14,823 nucleotides of DNA, from positions 1-14,823 of the forward strand of contig CAMPJN010000050.1 in assembly GCA_946886875.1 (NCBI GenBank), read 5' to 3'. Below the pieces are notes generated by a model. It saw nothing but the letters and a program-made list of their open reading frames with translations. It ran no database searches and had not been told where the DNA came from. Of this stretch, positions 7,645 through 14,308 are shown in pieces (positions within the stretch are counted from its first letter, which is position 1; the number at the start of each line of letters is the position of its first letter). This DNA comes from an uncultured Pseudomonas sp. (lineage in GTDB: Bacteria > Pseudomonadota > Gammaproteobacteria > Pseudomonadales > Pseudomonadaceae). The position numbers were made by a program, and so were the translations under genes.

Positions 7645-7662
7645 TATAGCGAATGTCTTACA
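7645..7662 (+). promoter_or_regulatory. Candidate GacA upstream activating site
   Basis: The known GacA box upstream of rsm RNA genes is TGTAAG-N6-CTTACA. Here CTTACA is exact at 7657-7662. The left half at the matching position (TATAGC, 7645-7650) agrees at only three of six bases. The centre lies about 65 bases before the inferred RNA start, which is where GacA boxes sit in rsm promoters. The call is supported mainly by the exact right half, the distance and the RNA downstream. Confidence 0.55.
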
Positions 7663-7684
7663 CGCATCCGCAGCAATACGCCCT

Positions 7685-7712
7685 TTTGTCGCTTTGGCTG
7701 GGCGCCTAATCT
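7685..7712 (+). promoter_or_regulatory. Promoter of the candidate Rsm RNA
   Basis: TTTGTC (7685-7690) and TAATCT (7707-7712) are separated by 16 bases, giving an expected start near 7719. A weak -35 box is consistent with an activated promoter. The extended CCTAATCT at 7705-7712 could also suit sigma-S. Confidence 0.5.
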
Positions 7713-7718
7713 GTGTCC

Positions 7719-7832
7719 ATCAGCTGCTGCGCAGGACGCGCACAGGGATCACGGATGATCGACCATGGCCCGGATGGCTACCGACAGGATGTTGGAATGG
7801 TCTGAAAAAAAACCCGCTTCGGCGGGTTTTTT
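7719..7832 (+). ncRNA. Candidate Rsm small RNA (RsmX/RsmY/RsmZ family), CsrA/RsmA-titrating
   Basis: About 114 bases carry six GGA motifs. Four are exposed in the loops of short hairpins: loop AGGAC on stem TGCGC/GCGCA (7728-7742), loop ACGGAT on GATC/GATC (7747-7760), loop CGGAT on TGGCC/GGCTA (7766-7780) and loop AGGAT on CCGAC/GTTGG (7781-7795). GACCAT (7761-7766) and ATGGTC (7797-7802) can close the last two into one domain. The RNA ends in a strong terminator at 7805-7832. GGA in a small loop is the known recognition element of CsrA/RsmA proteins, and RNAs of this size and layout sequester them to relieve translational repression. A GacA-box-like site and a promoter lie upstream at fitting distances. 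Which paralogue it is cannot be settled by eye; the flanking genes are not rpoS/fdxA, which flank rsmZ in several pseudomonads. A different RsmA-binding RNA remains possible. Confidence 0.78.
7805..7832. terminator. Rho-independent terminator of the Rsm-like RNA (bidirectional by sequence)
   Basis: An A8 run, CCCGC, loop TTCG, GCGGG and a T6 run form a symmetric hairpin. It ends the small RNA and would also stop any - strand transcript entering from the right. Confidence 0.92.
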
Positions 7833-7911
7833 GTTGTGCCTGATATACCTGAACAGCAGCACGTGAGCGGCCCATGCGATGCTGGGCTTCTGCCAAACCC
7901 GCCTGAGCCTG

Positions 7912-8562
7912 ATGACCATGCTTGGAACTCAAGACCTTCTGCTGTTCGTGATTACCGGCCTGTTATTGAACATGGCTCCCGGCCCCGACTCGCTGTTGAT
8001 TATGGCGCGCAGTGCCGCCCATGGCTGGCGGGCCGGTTCGGCGGCGGCACTGGGTATAGGCACGGGCACTTTCGTCCATGTGTTCGCCGCGGCGATCGGT
8101 TTATCGGCGCTGCTCGCCACCTCGAGTACGGCGTTCGCCGTGGTCAAATACCTGGGCGCGGCCTATTTGCTGTATGTGGGTTTCAGTCTGTTGATCACCC
8201 GAAAGAAGGCCGCGACCGACCCGGCGAACCCGCTCACGCCGCCACCCGCGCTGTCTTATCGACGCATCTTCGCCCAGGGCTTTCTGACCAATGTACTGAA
8301 CCCGAAAGTCGCGGTGTTTTTCCTCGCCTTCGTGCCGCAGTTCATAGCGCCGGATGCACCGAACAAGGCCCTGGCCTTTATCACGCTCGGCTGCATCTTC
8401 AACTTCAACGGCATGCTCTGGTGTCACTTCCTGGCGCTGTCGTCGGCATTCGCCAGCCGGCGCATTCAGGCCAGCGAGACGCTGTCGCTATGGTTGAATC
8501 GCTTGATTGGCGGCGTCTTCATGTCGCTTGGAATAAAGCTTGGGCTGGCCGAGCGTGCTTAG
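7912..8562 (+). CDS. LysE/RhtB family amino-acid exporter
   Basis: The 216-residue inner-membrane protein is expected to export amino acids or related metabolites by exchange. The family's N-terminal motif N.APGPDSL lies at residues 20-27, a glycine- and alanine-rich helix with GIGTGTFVH follows, and the NPK motif in the middle loop is at 130-132 (TNVLNPKVAVFFLAFVPQF). About six hydrophobic segments are seen, as usual for the family. Starts at 7912 and 7918 are both possible; the family normally begins very close to GTQDLLLF. An upstream in-frame ATG at 7879 would add 11 unusual residues. No strong ribosome site is visible for any of them. A longer overlapping frame at 7836-8687 is a shadow. 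The next gene begins two bases after the stop, so the pair is one operon. The substrate is unknown. Confidence 0.9.
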   Translation: MTMLGTQDLLLFVITGLLLNMAPGPDSLLIMARSAAHGWRAGSAAALGIGTGTFVHVFAAAIGLSALLATSSTAFAVVKYLGAAYLLYVGFSLLITRKKAATDPANPLTPPPALSYRRIFAQGFLTNVLNPKVAVFFLAFVPQFIAPDAPNKALAFITLGCIFNFNGMLWCHFLALSSAFASRRIQASETLSLWLNRLIGGVFMSLGIKLGLAERA

Positions 8563-8563
8563 A

Positions 8564-9505
8564 ATGCCGCGACCGGTCCGCGGAGCAAGCCGCCTTCCCG
8601 CGCTGGCCCTGCTTTGCCTGCTCGGCCTGCTACTGCCGCTGCCCTCGCACCTGCTCGCCGACTCGTCAGGCACGCTGGCCTGGCTGATCGACCTGGCCAG
8701 CCATTGGCAATGGCTATTCCTGGCCGGCCTGCTGGTGTTCGTCGGGCTGGCCAGTTGGCGCGACAAGCGCTGGGCCGTTCTATGCCTGGCTCTGCCCCTG
8801 CCCTGGCTGACGGCATCCGCACCGGCGCCGAAGGGCGATCCGCAGGCACCGGTATTTTCCGTGGCCAGCGCCAACGTCAATCTGCGTAGCCGCAGTACGC
8901 AGGCACTAGCCATTTGGTTGGCGCAGGAAAAGCCTGATGTGGTGGTGTTGCTGGAGGTGTCGCCGGCATACGCGACAGGCTTGCGTGCCCTCGGCGACTA
9001 CCCCTTTCAACGCATAGTCGCCCAGGATGATCCCTTTGGCATCGCCGTACTGTCCCGGTATCCGCTGCAGCAGATCAAGGTGATCGAGGATGCGCAGGGG
9101 ATCGCCCATATCGAGGCGCAGCTGCAGTGGCATGGCCGGTCCATCGGCATCATCGCCCTGCACCCGATGCCGCCGCTTTCGCCCCACTATCACCGCATGC
9201 GCAATAGCACATTAAGCACCTTGGCCAAGCAAGCTGCGGCCAGCGGCAGACCGACGGTTCTAGCCGGAGACCTCAATGCCACGCCCTGGTCGTCGGCCTT
9301 CAGCGGGCTGGCGGAGCTGGGCTTGCGCCGCGCCAGCGGCTTGGCCGCAACTTGGCCCGCGGCCTTGCAGGGATGGATCGGCATCCCTATCGACCAGGTG
9401 CTGGTCTCGCGCCATTGGGCGGTAGTGGCGCGTCAGGTAGGTCCGCAGTTGGGCTCAGACCACTTGCCGGTGCTGGTTCGTCTGGCGTTGTCTGGCCCCG
9501 AATAG
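8564..9505 (+). CDS. Endonuclease/exonuclease/phosphatase family protein with membrane anchor
   Basis: The 313-residue protein has about three hydrophobic N-terminal segments (roughly 11-32, 47-64, 69-85), then a metal-dependent EEP domain (DNase I/AP endonuclease-like fold) from about 96. Active-site motifs in order are ASANVN (N104/N106), LLEVSP with the metal ligand E131, AVLSRYP, the H200 of IALHP, GDLNATPW (D236, N238), PIDQVL (D277) and the terminal GSDHLPV with D299/H300. All catalytic positions look intact. Soluble relatives cut DNA or hydrolyse phosphoesters; membrane-anchored ones of this layout have no settled substrate. The EEP domain presumably faces the periplasm. The start at ATG 8564 lies one base after the exporter's stop, suggesting coupling; an in-frame TTG at 8540 is an alternative but overlaps the exporter. 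Confidence 0.87.
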   Translation: MPRPVRGASRLPALALLCLLGLLLPLPSHLLADSSGTLAWLIDLASHWQWLFLAGLLVFVGLASWRDKRWAVLCLALPLPWLTASAPAPKGDPQAPVFSVASANVNLRSRSTQALAIWLAQEKPDVVVLLEVSPAYATGLRALGDYPFQRIVAQDDPFGIAVLSRYPLQQIKVIEDAQGIAHIEAQLQWHGRSIGIIALHPMPPLSPHYHRMRNSTLSTLAKQAAASGRPTVLAGDLNATPWSSAFSGLAELGLRRASGLAATWPAALQGWIGIPIDQVLVSRHWAVVARQVGPQLGSDHLPVLVRLALSGPE

Positions 9506-9579
9506 GCGATATCCGGCACCAGCGGCGCTAGAATGGCGCCACCTCACACTTGCCGCCGCACTTCTCACGGAAGCCAACC

Positions 9580-9981
9580 ATGCCCACTACCGCTGCCGAA
9601 TACCATCTAGCCATTCTCAACCATCCCGAAGCCCAGGACTGCACGGTTTACCGGCCGGATGCCAATGACCCGGATGCCGAGGAAGAAGATCTGGGCGATG
9701 CCAAAATTGTCTTCACCGGCCCTTTCGAAGCGCCCGCCGAATGGGATGCGTTGGAGCGTGAAGAATTCTTCGCCGACAGCGATCCGACGCTGTTTTTCAC
9801 CGCACGTATCGCCTGCGAAGCCAAGCAGGGGTCGGCGCAGCACTTCGTAGTAGAGCCCGGCGACTACGTGGCGAGCATGCCGGGTTTGGGCGAGGTGGTG
9901 ATGTACTTCGTCTGCGACTTCCACGAGGATGCCGACGGCGGCCGCTATATCCTGATTCGTGACGACGAGCCGCTGGAGTGA
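9580..9981 (+). CDS. Conserved acidic hypothetical protein
   Basis: The 133-residue soluble protein is rich in Asp and Glu (DANDPDAEEEDLGDAKI near the N-terminus, RDDEPLE at the end). No signal peptide or membrane segment is seen. The protein looks compact and beta-rich (KIVFTGPFEAPAEWDALE, LFFTARIACEAK, HFVVEPGDYVASMPGLGEVVMYFVCDF). I do not recognise a named domain. The start at 9580 is preferred over an in-frame ATG at 9550 because ACGGAAG precedes it and coding-like composition begins there. A TAGAAT box at 9529-9534 may be its -10, but no good -35 lies at the right distance. It ends shortly before the betI control region and has no evident link with choline metabolism. Confidence 0.8.
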   Translation: MPTTAAEYHLAILNHPEAQDCTVYRPDANDPDAEEEDLGDAKIVFTGPFEAPAEWDALEREEFFADSDPTLFFTARIACEAKQGSAQHFVVEPGDYVASMPGLGEVVMYFVCDFHEDADGGRYILIRDDEPLE

Positions 9982-10009
9982 GCGCCAAGAGCCAGGCGTC
10001 TCGCTTTTA
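9980..10009 (+). terminator. Weak terminator after the 9580 gene
   Basis: GAGCGCC (9980-9986) can pair with GGCG-T-CTC (9995-10002) with one bulged base, followed by GCTTTTA. It overlaps the stop codon of the gene. Stability is moderate and the T-run is short. Confidence 0.35.
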
Positions 10010-10017
10010 TTGATTGA

Positions 10018-10033
10018 TTGATTGAACAATCAA
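10018..10033. promoter_or_regulatory. Probable BetI operator upstream of betI
   Basis: TTGATTG-AA-CAATCAA is a perfect inverted repeat with 7-bp arms, set at the end of a TGATTGATTGATTG tandem tract (10011-10024). It overlaps the presumed -35 region of betI and shares TTGATTGAAC with the palindrome before betB. BetI is a TetR-family repressor that acts on its own operon, so these are its likely sites. Confidence 0.7.
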
Positions 10034-10047
10034 AAAAACCCTATGCT
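10018..10047 (+). promoter_or_regulatory. Probable betI promoter
   Basis: TTGATT (10018-10023) and TATGCT (10042-10047) are separated by 18 bases. The boxes lie just 3' of the 9580 gene and about 30 bases before betI. The -35 falls inside the operator palindrome, consistent with repression by steric block. Confidence 0.55.
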
Positions 10048-10076
10048 ACCGGCACCCTGTACTGCCGGAGACACCG

Positions 10077-10667
10077 ATGCCCAAGGTTGGAATGCAACCG
10101 ATTCGCCGCTCGCAATTGATCTCGGCGACCCTCGCGGCAGTCGATCAGGTCGGCATGGGCGATGCCAGCATCGCCTATATCGCCCGACTGGCCGGGGTTT
10201 CCAACGGCATCATCAGTCACTACTTCAAGGACAAGAACGGCCTGCTCGAAGCCACCATGCGCCACTTGATGCTGGCGTTGGCCAAGGCGGTGCGCGAGCG
10301 CCGTGCGGCATTGGGCGACGACAGCCCACGTACCCACCTGCGCGCAATCATCGATGGCAACTTCGACGACAGCCAGGTCAATGGTCCGGCGATGAAAACC
10401 TGGCTGGCATTCTGGGCCAGCAGCATGCATCAGCCTTCGCTACGCCGCCTGCAGCGGGTCAACGATCTTCGCCTGTATTCAAATCTATGCGGGCAGTTCC
10501 ATCGCGTGCTGCCCCTGGAACAAGCGCGCACCGCGGCGCGCGGGCTGGCTGCGTTGATCGATGGCCTGTGGCTGCGCGGCGCCTTGTCCGGCGAAGCTTT
10601 CGATACCCAACAGGCCATGCAGATCGCCTACGACTATCTGGATGTGCAGTTAGCCAAGGCGGGCTGA
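10077..10667 (+). CDS. betI: Choline-responsive transcriptional repressor BetI
   Basis: The 196-residue TetR-family regulator matches the usual BetI length (about 195). The N-terminal helix-turn-helix spans roughly residues 30-51 ([21 protein letters not shown]), followed by the family's [14 protein letters not shown] helix. The C-terminal part ([26 protein letters not shown] and [14 protein letters not shown]) is the ligand and dimer domain typical of BetI. In known systems BetI binds operators at the bet genes and releases on choline, allowing synthesis of BetB and BetA. GGAG lies 7 bases before the ATG. The gene is first of the betI-betB-betA run and is preceded by a palindrome that it probably binds itself. 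No truncation or odd residue is seen. Confidence 0.95.
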   Translation: MPKVGMQPIRRSQLISATLAAVDQVGMGDASIAYIARLAGVSNGIISHYFKDKNGLLEATMRHLMLALAKAVRERRAALGDDSPRTHLRAIIDGNFDDSQVNGPAMKTWLAFWASSMHQPSLRRLQRVNDLRLYSNLCGQFHRVLPLEQARTAARGLAALIDGLWLRGALSGEAFDTQQAMQIAYDYLDVQLAKAG

Positions 10668-10831
10668 GGTGTCTTTGCGGCCGCGCTGGTCGCCCGATAG
10701 CCGCGTAACCCAATGCCATGGCGGGCTATGCGGCGCTGCCTGAATATCACACTGGCGGCTAACCCGCCCTAGGGGAAAGAGGTCACAAGGACCACCCCAT
10801 GTCGCGTTTGGCTTGGGCCTGGTCGCTTTTG

Positions 10832-10859
10832 TTGATTGAACGTTCAATAAAAATATTCT
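10832..10859 (+). promoter_or_regulatory. Probable betB promoter
   Basis: TTGATT (10832-10837) and TATTCT (10854-10859) are separated by 16 bases and lie in the 278-bp betI-betB gap, about 87 bases before betB. The palindromic operator sits between the two boxes, so bound BetI would block polymerase. Confidence 0.6.
10835..10848. promoter_or_regulatory. Probable BetI operator upstream of betB
   Basis: ATTGAACGTTCAAT is a perfect 14-bp palindrome. It shares its left half with the palindrome upstream of betI (TTGATTGAAC in both) and lies inside the betB promoter. This gives betB and betA their own BetI-controlled start. Confidence 0.75.
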
Positions 10860-10945
10860 AGCCTGTCGCTCACTCCCGCCTTCACCTCCACGGCATCCGG
10901 CGTCTCCACCCTGGATCGCCGAGCACCGAACCAGAGGACCACGCA

Positions 10946-12418
10946 ATGCCTCGTTTCGCCGAACAAAAACTCTATATCGACGGCCGTTATGTCGACGCCA
11001 GCAGCGGCGCCACCTTCGACGCCATCAACCCGGCTACCGGCGAAGTGCTCGCCCAGGTGCAGCGCGCCAGCCAGGCCGACGTCGAACGCGCGGTGGCCAG
11101 CGCCAGCGCCGGGCAGAAGGTCTGGGCGGCGATGACCGCGATGCAGCGTTCGCGCATTCTGCGCAAGGCGGTGGATATCCTGCGTGAGCGCAACGACGAA
11201 CTGGCCGAGCTGGAAACCCTCGACACCGGCAAGCCACTGTCGGAGACCCGCTACGTCGATATCGTCACCGGCGCCGACGTGCTGGAATACTACGCCGGCC
11301 TGACCCCGGCCATCGAGGGCGAGCAGATCCCGCTGCGCGATACCAGCTTCGTCTACACCCGCCGCGAACCGCTCGGCGTGGTCGCTGGCATCGGCGCCTG
11401 GAATTATCCGATCCAGATCGCTCTGTGGAAATCCGCCCCGGCCCTGGCCGCCGGCAACGCGATGATCTTCAAACCCAGCGAAGTCACCTCGCTGACCACC
11501 CTCAAGCTGGCCGAAATCTATACCGAAGCCGGCCTGCCCGACGGCGTGTTCAACGTGGTTACCGGCAGCGGCCGCGAAGTCGGCCAATGGCTGACCGAAC
11601 ACCCCGGGATCGAGAAGATTTCCTTTACCGGCGGCACCGTCACCGGCAAGAAGGTCATGGCCAGCGCGTCCAGCTCGTCGCTCAAGGAAGTGACCATGGA
11701 GCTGGGCGGCAAATCGCCGCTGATCATCTTCGAAGACGCCGATCTCGACCGCGCCGCCGACATTGCGGTCATGGCCAACTTCTACAGCTCCGGCCAGGTC
11801 TGCACCAACGGCACTCGGGTGTTCGTGCCGCGCATGTTGCAGGCACGCTTCGAGAGCAAGGTGCTGGAGCGGGTCAAGCGCATCCGCCTCGGCGATCCAT
11901 TGCTCGATGCCACCAATTTTGGCCCGCTGGTCAGCACCGCCCATATGGACAGCGTGCTCGGCTATATCGACAAGGGCCGCAGCGAAGGCGCACGCCTGCT
12001 GATCGGCGGCGCGCGCGTCACCGAAGGCGAGTACGCCAAGGGCGCCTATGTCGCGCCGACCGTGTTCACCGATTGCACGGACAAGATGACCATCGTCCGC
12101 GAAGAGATCTTCGGCCCGGTAATGAGCATCCTGATTTACGACAGCGAAGAAGAGGTGATCCGCCGCGCCAACGACAGCGACTACGGCCTCGCCGCCGGCC
12201 TGGTGACCCGCGACCTGGCCCGCGCGCACCGGGTCATCCATCTGCTCGAAGCCGGTATCTGCTGGATCAACACCTGGGGCGAGTCGCCGGCGCAGATGCC
12301 GGTAGGCGGCTACAAACAGTCCGGGGTCGGCCGCGAAAACGGTCTGACCACCCTGGAACACTACACCCGGATCAAATCCGTGCAGGTCGAACTCGGCGCC
12401 TTCGCCTCGGTGTTTTGA
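10946..12418 (+). CDS. betB: Betaine aldehyde dehydrogenase BetB
   Basis: The 490-residue NAD(P)-dependent aldehyde dehydrogenase oxidises betaine aldehyde to glycine betaine in the cytoplasm, the second step of the choline pathway. The length equals the P. aeruginosa enzyme as I know it. Landmarks are the cofactor segment GIGAWNYP (149-155) and KPSEVTSLT (176-184), the FTGGTVTGK turn (227-235), the general base E252 in MELGGKSP, and the catalytic nucleophile C286 in [16 protein letters not shown]252 and C286 fall at the same numbers as in the well-studied P. aeruginosa enzyme, which confirms the start. AGAGGA precedes the ATG. The gene is separated from betI by a promoter/operator region and from betA by a REP repeat. 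A long open frame on the opposite strand is a shadow of codon bias. Confidence 0.97.
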   Translation: MPRFAEQKLYIDGRYVDASSGATFDAINPATGEVLAQVQRASQADVERAVASASAGQKVWAAMTAMQRSRILRKAVDILRERNDELAELETLDTGKPLSETRYVDIVTGADVLEYYAGLTPAIEGEQIPLRDTSFVYTRREPLGVVAGIGAWNYPIQIALWKSAPALAAGNAMIFKPSEVTSLTTLKLAEIYTEAGLPDGVFNVVTGSGREVGQWLTEHPGIEKISFTGGTVTGKKVMASASSSSLKEVTMELGGKSPLIIFEDADLDRAADIAVMANFYSSGQVCTNGTRVFVPRMLQARFESKVLERVKRIRLGDPLLDATNFGPLVSTAHMDSVLGYIDKGRSEGARLLIGGARVTEGEYAKGAYVAPTVFTDCTDKMTIVREEIFGPVMSILIYDSEEEVIRRANDSDYGLAAGLVTRDLARAHRVIHLLEAGICWINTWGESPAQMPVGGYKQSGVGRENGLTTLEHYTRIKSVQVELGAFASVF

Positions 12419-12428
12419 CCTCAATGCA

Positions 12429-12500
12429 CCTGTAGGAGCGGCCTTGGCCGCGAACCGCTATCGCGGCCAAGGCGGTACGCCGCCCGGCCGCTCCTACAGG
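12429..12500. repeat. REP-type inverted repeat between betB and betA
   Basis: CCTGTAGGAGCGGCC (12429-12443) is exactly inverted as GGCCGCTCCTACAGG (12486-12500). Inside, CCTTGGCCGCGA and TCGCGGCCAAGG form a second perfect inverted pair, so two alternative long hairpins are possible. The GTAGGAGCGGCC..GGCCGCGA core is the repetitive extragenic palindrome found in many copies in pseudomonads. It may stabilise the betB 3' end, cause partial termination and so lower betA, or serve as a gyrase or transposase target. Confidence 0.88.
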
Positions 12501-12540
12501 TCTATATCCGCTCCCATCCAGGCCCGCGACAGGTAAGCCC

Positions 12541-14223
12541 ATGCCCCAGGAATTCGACTACATCATTATCGGCGCCGGCTCGGCGGGTAACGTGCTGGCC
12601 GCGCGCCTGAGCGAGGATGCCGACGTCAACGTGCTGCTGCTGGAAGCAGGCGGCCCGGACTATCGCCTGGATTTCCGCACCCAGATGCCCGCCGCCCTGG
12701 CCTTCCCCCTACAAGGCCGGCGTTACAACTGGGCCTACCTGACCGAACCCGAACCCCATATGAACAACCGCCGCATGGAGTGCGGGCGCGGCAAGGGCCT
12801 GGGCGGTTCCTCCTTGATCAACGGTATGTGCTACATCCGGGGTAACGCCATGGATTACGACGGCTGGGCCGAGGAAAAAGGCCTGGAGAATTGGAGCTAT
12901 CTCGACTGCCTGCCGTATTTCAGAAAAGCAGAAACCAGGGACATAGGCGCCAACGCCTACCACGGCGGCGACGGCCCCGTGTCGGTAACCACCCCTAAAA
13001 ACGGCAATAACCCGCTATTCCAGGCCATGGTCGAGGCCGGCGTGCAAGCCGGTTACCCGCGCACCGACGATTTGAACGGCTACCAGCAAGAAGGCTTCGG
13101 CCCCATGGACCGCACCGTCACCCCGCAAGGGCGGCGCTCCAGCACCGCGCGCGGCTATCTCGACCAAGCCAAGGGCCGGCCGAACCTGAGCATAGCCACC
13201 CACGCCCTGACCGACCGCATCCTGTTCAACGGCAAACGCGCTATCGGCGTCAGCTATCTGCAGGGCGACAGCAATACCCCGGTGACCGTCAACGCGCGCC
13301 GCGAAGTGCTGCTGTGCTCTGGCGCCATCGCCTCGCCGCAGATTTTGCAGCGCTCCGGGGTTGGCCCAGGGGCATTGCTACGCGATCTGGATATCCCCGT
13401 GGTGCACGACCTGCCCGGCGTCGGCGAGAACCTGCAGGATCACCTGGAGGTGTACATCCAATACGCCTGCAAGCAGCCGGTGTCGCTGTACCCGGCGCTG
13501 AAATGGTGGAACCAGCCGCAGATCGGCGCCAACTGGCTGTTTCTCGGCCAAGGCATCGGCGCCAGCAACCAATTCGAGGCCGGAGGTTTTATCCGCTCCA
13601 GCGCCGAGTTCGAATGGCCGAATATCCAGTACCACTTTCTGCCAGTGGCGATCAATTACAACGGCAGCAACGCGGTCAACGAACATGGCTTCCAGGCCCA
13701 CGTCGGCTCCATGCGCTCGCCGAGTCGTGGGCGCGTACAGGTCACCTCGAAAGACCCGCGCCAGCACCCGAGCATCCTGTTCAATTACATGGCCCATGAG
13801 CAGGATTGGCGCGAGTTCCGCGACGGCATCCGCATCACCCGCGAGATCATGGCGCAGTCGGCGCTAGAACCCTACCGCGGTCGCGAGATCAGCCCCGGCG
13901 CCGAACTGCAAAGCGACGCCGAGCTGGATGCCTTTATCCGCGAACACGGCGAAACCGCCTATCACCCGTCCTGCTCCTGCAAGATGGGCGAAGATGAAAT
14001 GGCCGTGGTCGACGGCCAAGGCCGGGTGCATGGTCTGCAGGGGCTGCGGGTGGTCGATGCCTCGATCATGCCGCTGATCACCACCGGCAACCTCAACGCG
14101 CCGACCATCATGATGGCGGAGAAAATCGCCGACCAGATCCGCGGCCGCACCCCGCTGCCGCGCAGCACAGCACCCTATTACAAGGCCAACGGCGCGCCGG
14201 TACGGGGTACGCCGCAGCGCTGA
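12541..14223 (+). CDS. betA: Choline dehydrogenase BetA
   Basis: The 560-residue FAD-dependent GMC-family oxidoreductase oxidises choline to betaine aldehyde at the membrane, feeding electrons to the respiratory chain; it can also oxidise the aldehyde. The N-terminal FAD-binding Rossmann motif [18 protein letters not shown] places GAGSAG at residues 11-16. GMC signature 1 ([20 protein letters not shown]) begins at about residue 82 and signature 2 ([16 protein letters not shown]) at about 261. The catalytic His is probably H475 in [10 protein letters not shown], with N519 in TTGNLNAPT as partner. Length is close to E. coli BetA (about 556). The ATG at 12541 follows a weak AGG; the GAG-rich context of betB is absent, and the REP repeat sits upstream, so betA may be expressed less than betB. 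No defects are seen. Confidence 0.97.
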   Translation: MPQEFDYIIIGAGSAGNVLAARLSEDADVNVLLLEAGGPDYRLDFRTQMPAALAFPLQGRRYNWAYLTEPEPHMNNRRMECGRGKGLGGSSLINGMCYIRGNAMDYDGWAEEKGLENWSYLDCLPYFRKAETRDIGANAYHGGDGPVSVTTPKNGNNPLFQAMVEAGVQAGYPRTDDLNGYQQEGFGPMDRTVTPQGRRSSTARGYLDQAKGRPNLSIATHALTDRILFNGKRAIGVSYLQGDSNTPVTVNARREVLLCSGAIASPQILQRSGVGPGALLRDLDIPVVHDLPGVGENLQDHLEVYIQYACKQPVSLYPALKWWNQPQIGANWLFLGQGIGASNQFEAGGFIRSSAEFEWPNIQYHFLPVAINYNGSNAVNEHGFQAHVGSMRSPSRGRVQVTSKDPRQHPSILFNYMAHEQDWREFRDGIRITREIMAQSALEPYRGREISPGAELQSDAELDAFIREHGETAYHPSCSCKMGEDEMAVVDGQGRVHGLQGLRVVDASIMPLITTGNLNAPTIMMAEKIADQIRGRTPLPRSTAPYYKANGAPVRGTPQR

Positions 14224-14271
14224 CATCACACATAAGGGCAGCAGACACCCGCCTCGGCACCTTCTAGACTG

Positions 14272-14290
14272 ATGGCCAGCCACTGGCCAT
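14272..14290 (+). promoter_or_regulatory. Hairpin in the leader of the 14309 gene
   Basis: ATGGCCA-GCCAC-TGGCCAT is a perfect inverted repeat with 7-bp arms and a 5-base loop. It ends four bases before the GAAGGAG ribosome site of the next gene. A TAGACT box at 14265-14270 could be the -10 of that gene, in which case the palindrome starts at +2 and could be an operator or an mRNA structure. Confidence 0.45.
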
Positions 14291-14308
14291 CGCAGAAGGA
14301 GCCGAGCG

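Noticed and set aside
7543..7758. Short + strand frames of 71-75 codons in the sRNA region
   Set aside because: They have no ribosome sites or coding-like composition and overlap the promoter and body of the candidate Rsm RNA.
7836..8687. 283-codon + strand frame overlapping the LysE gene
   Set aside because: It has no membrane segments or domain and lies over the exporter, which carries the APGPDSL and NPK motifs.
9521..9540. Inverted GGCGC pair around TAGAAT as an operator
   Set aside because: The arms are five bases in GC-rich DNA and could easily arise by chance; no -35 is found at the right distance.
10022..10708. 228-codon + strand frame overlapping betI
   Set aside because: It begins inside the betI operator and lies out of frame over a clear TetR-family gene.
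10844..12424. 526-codon open frame on the - strand opposite betB
   Set aside because: It mirrors betB exactly, has no recognisable domain and a composition rich in G, A, V, D and H typical of antisense frames in GC-rich codon-biased genes. betB has complete catalytic motifs.
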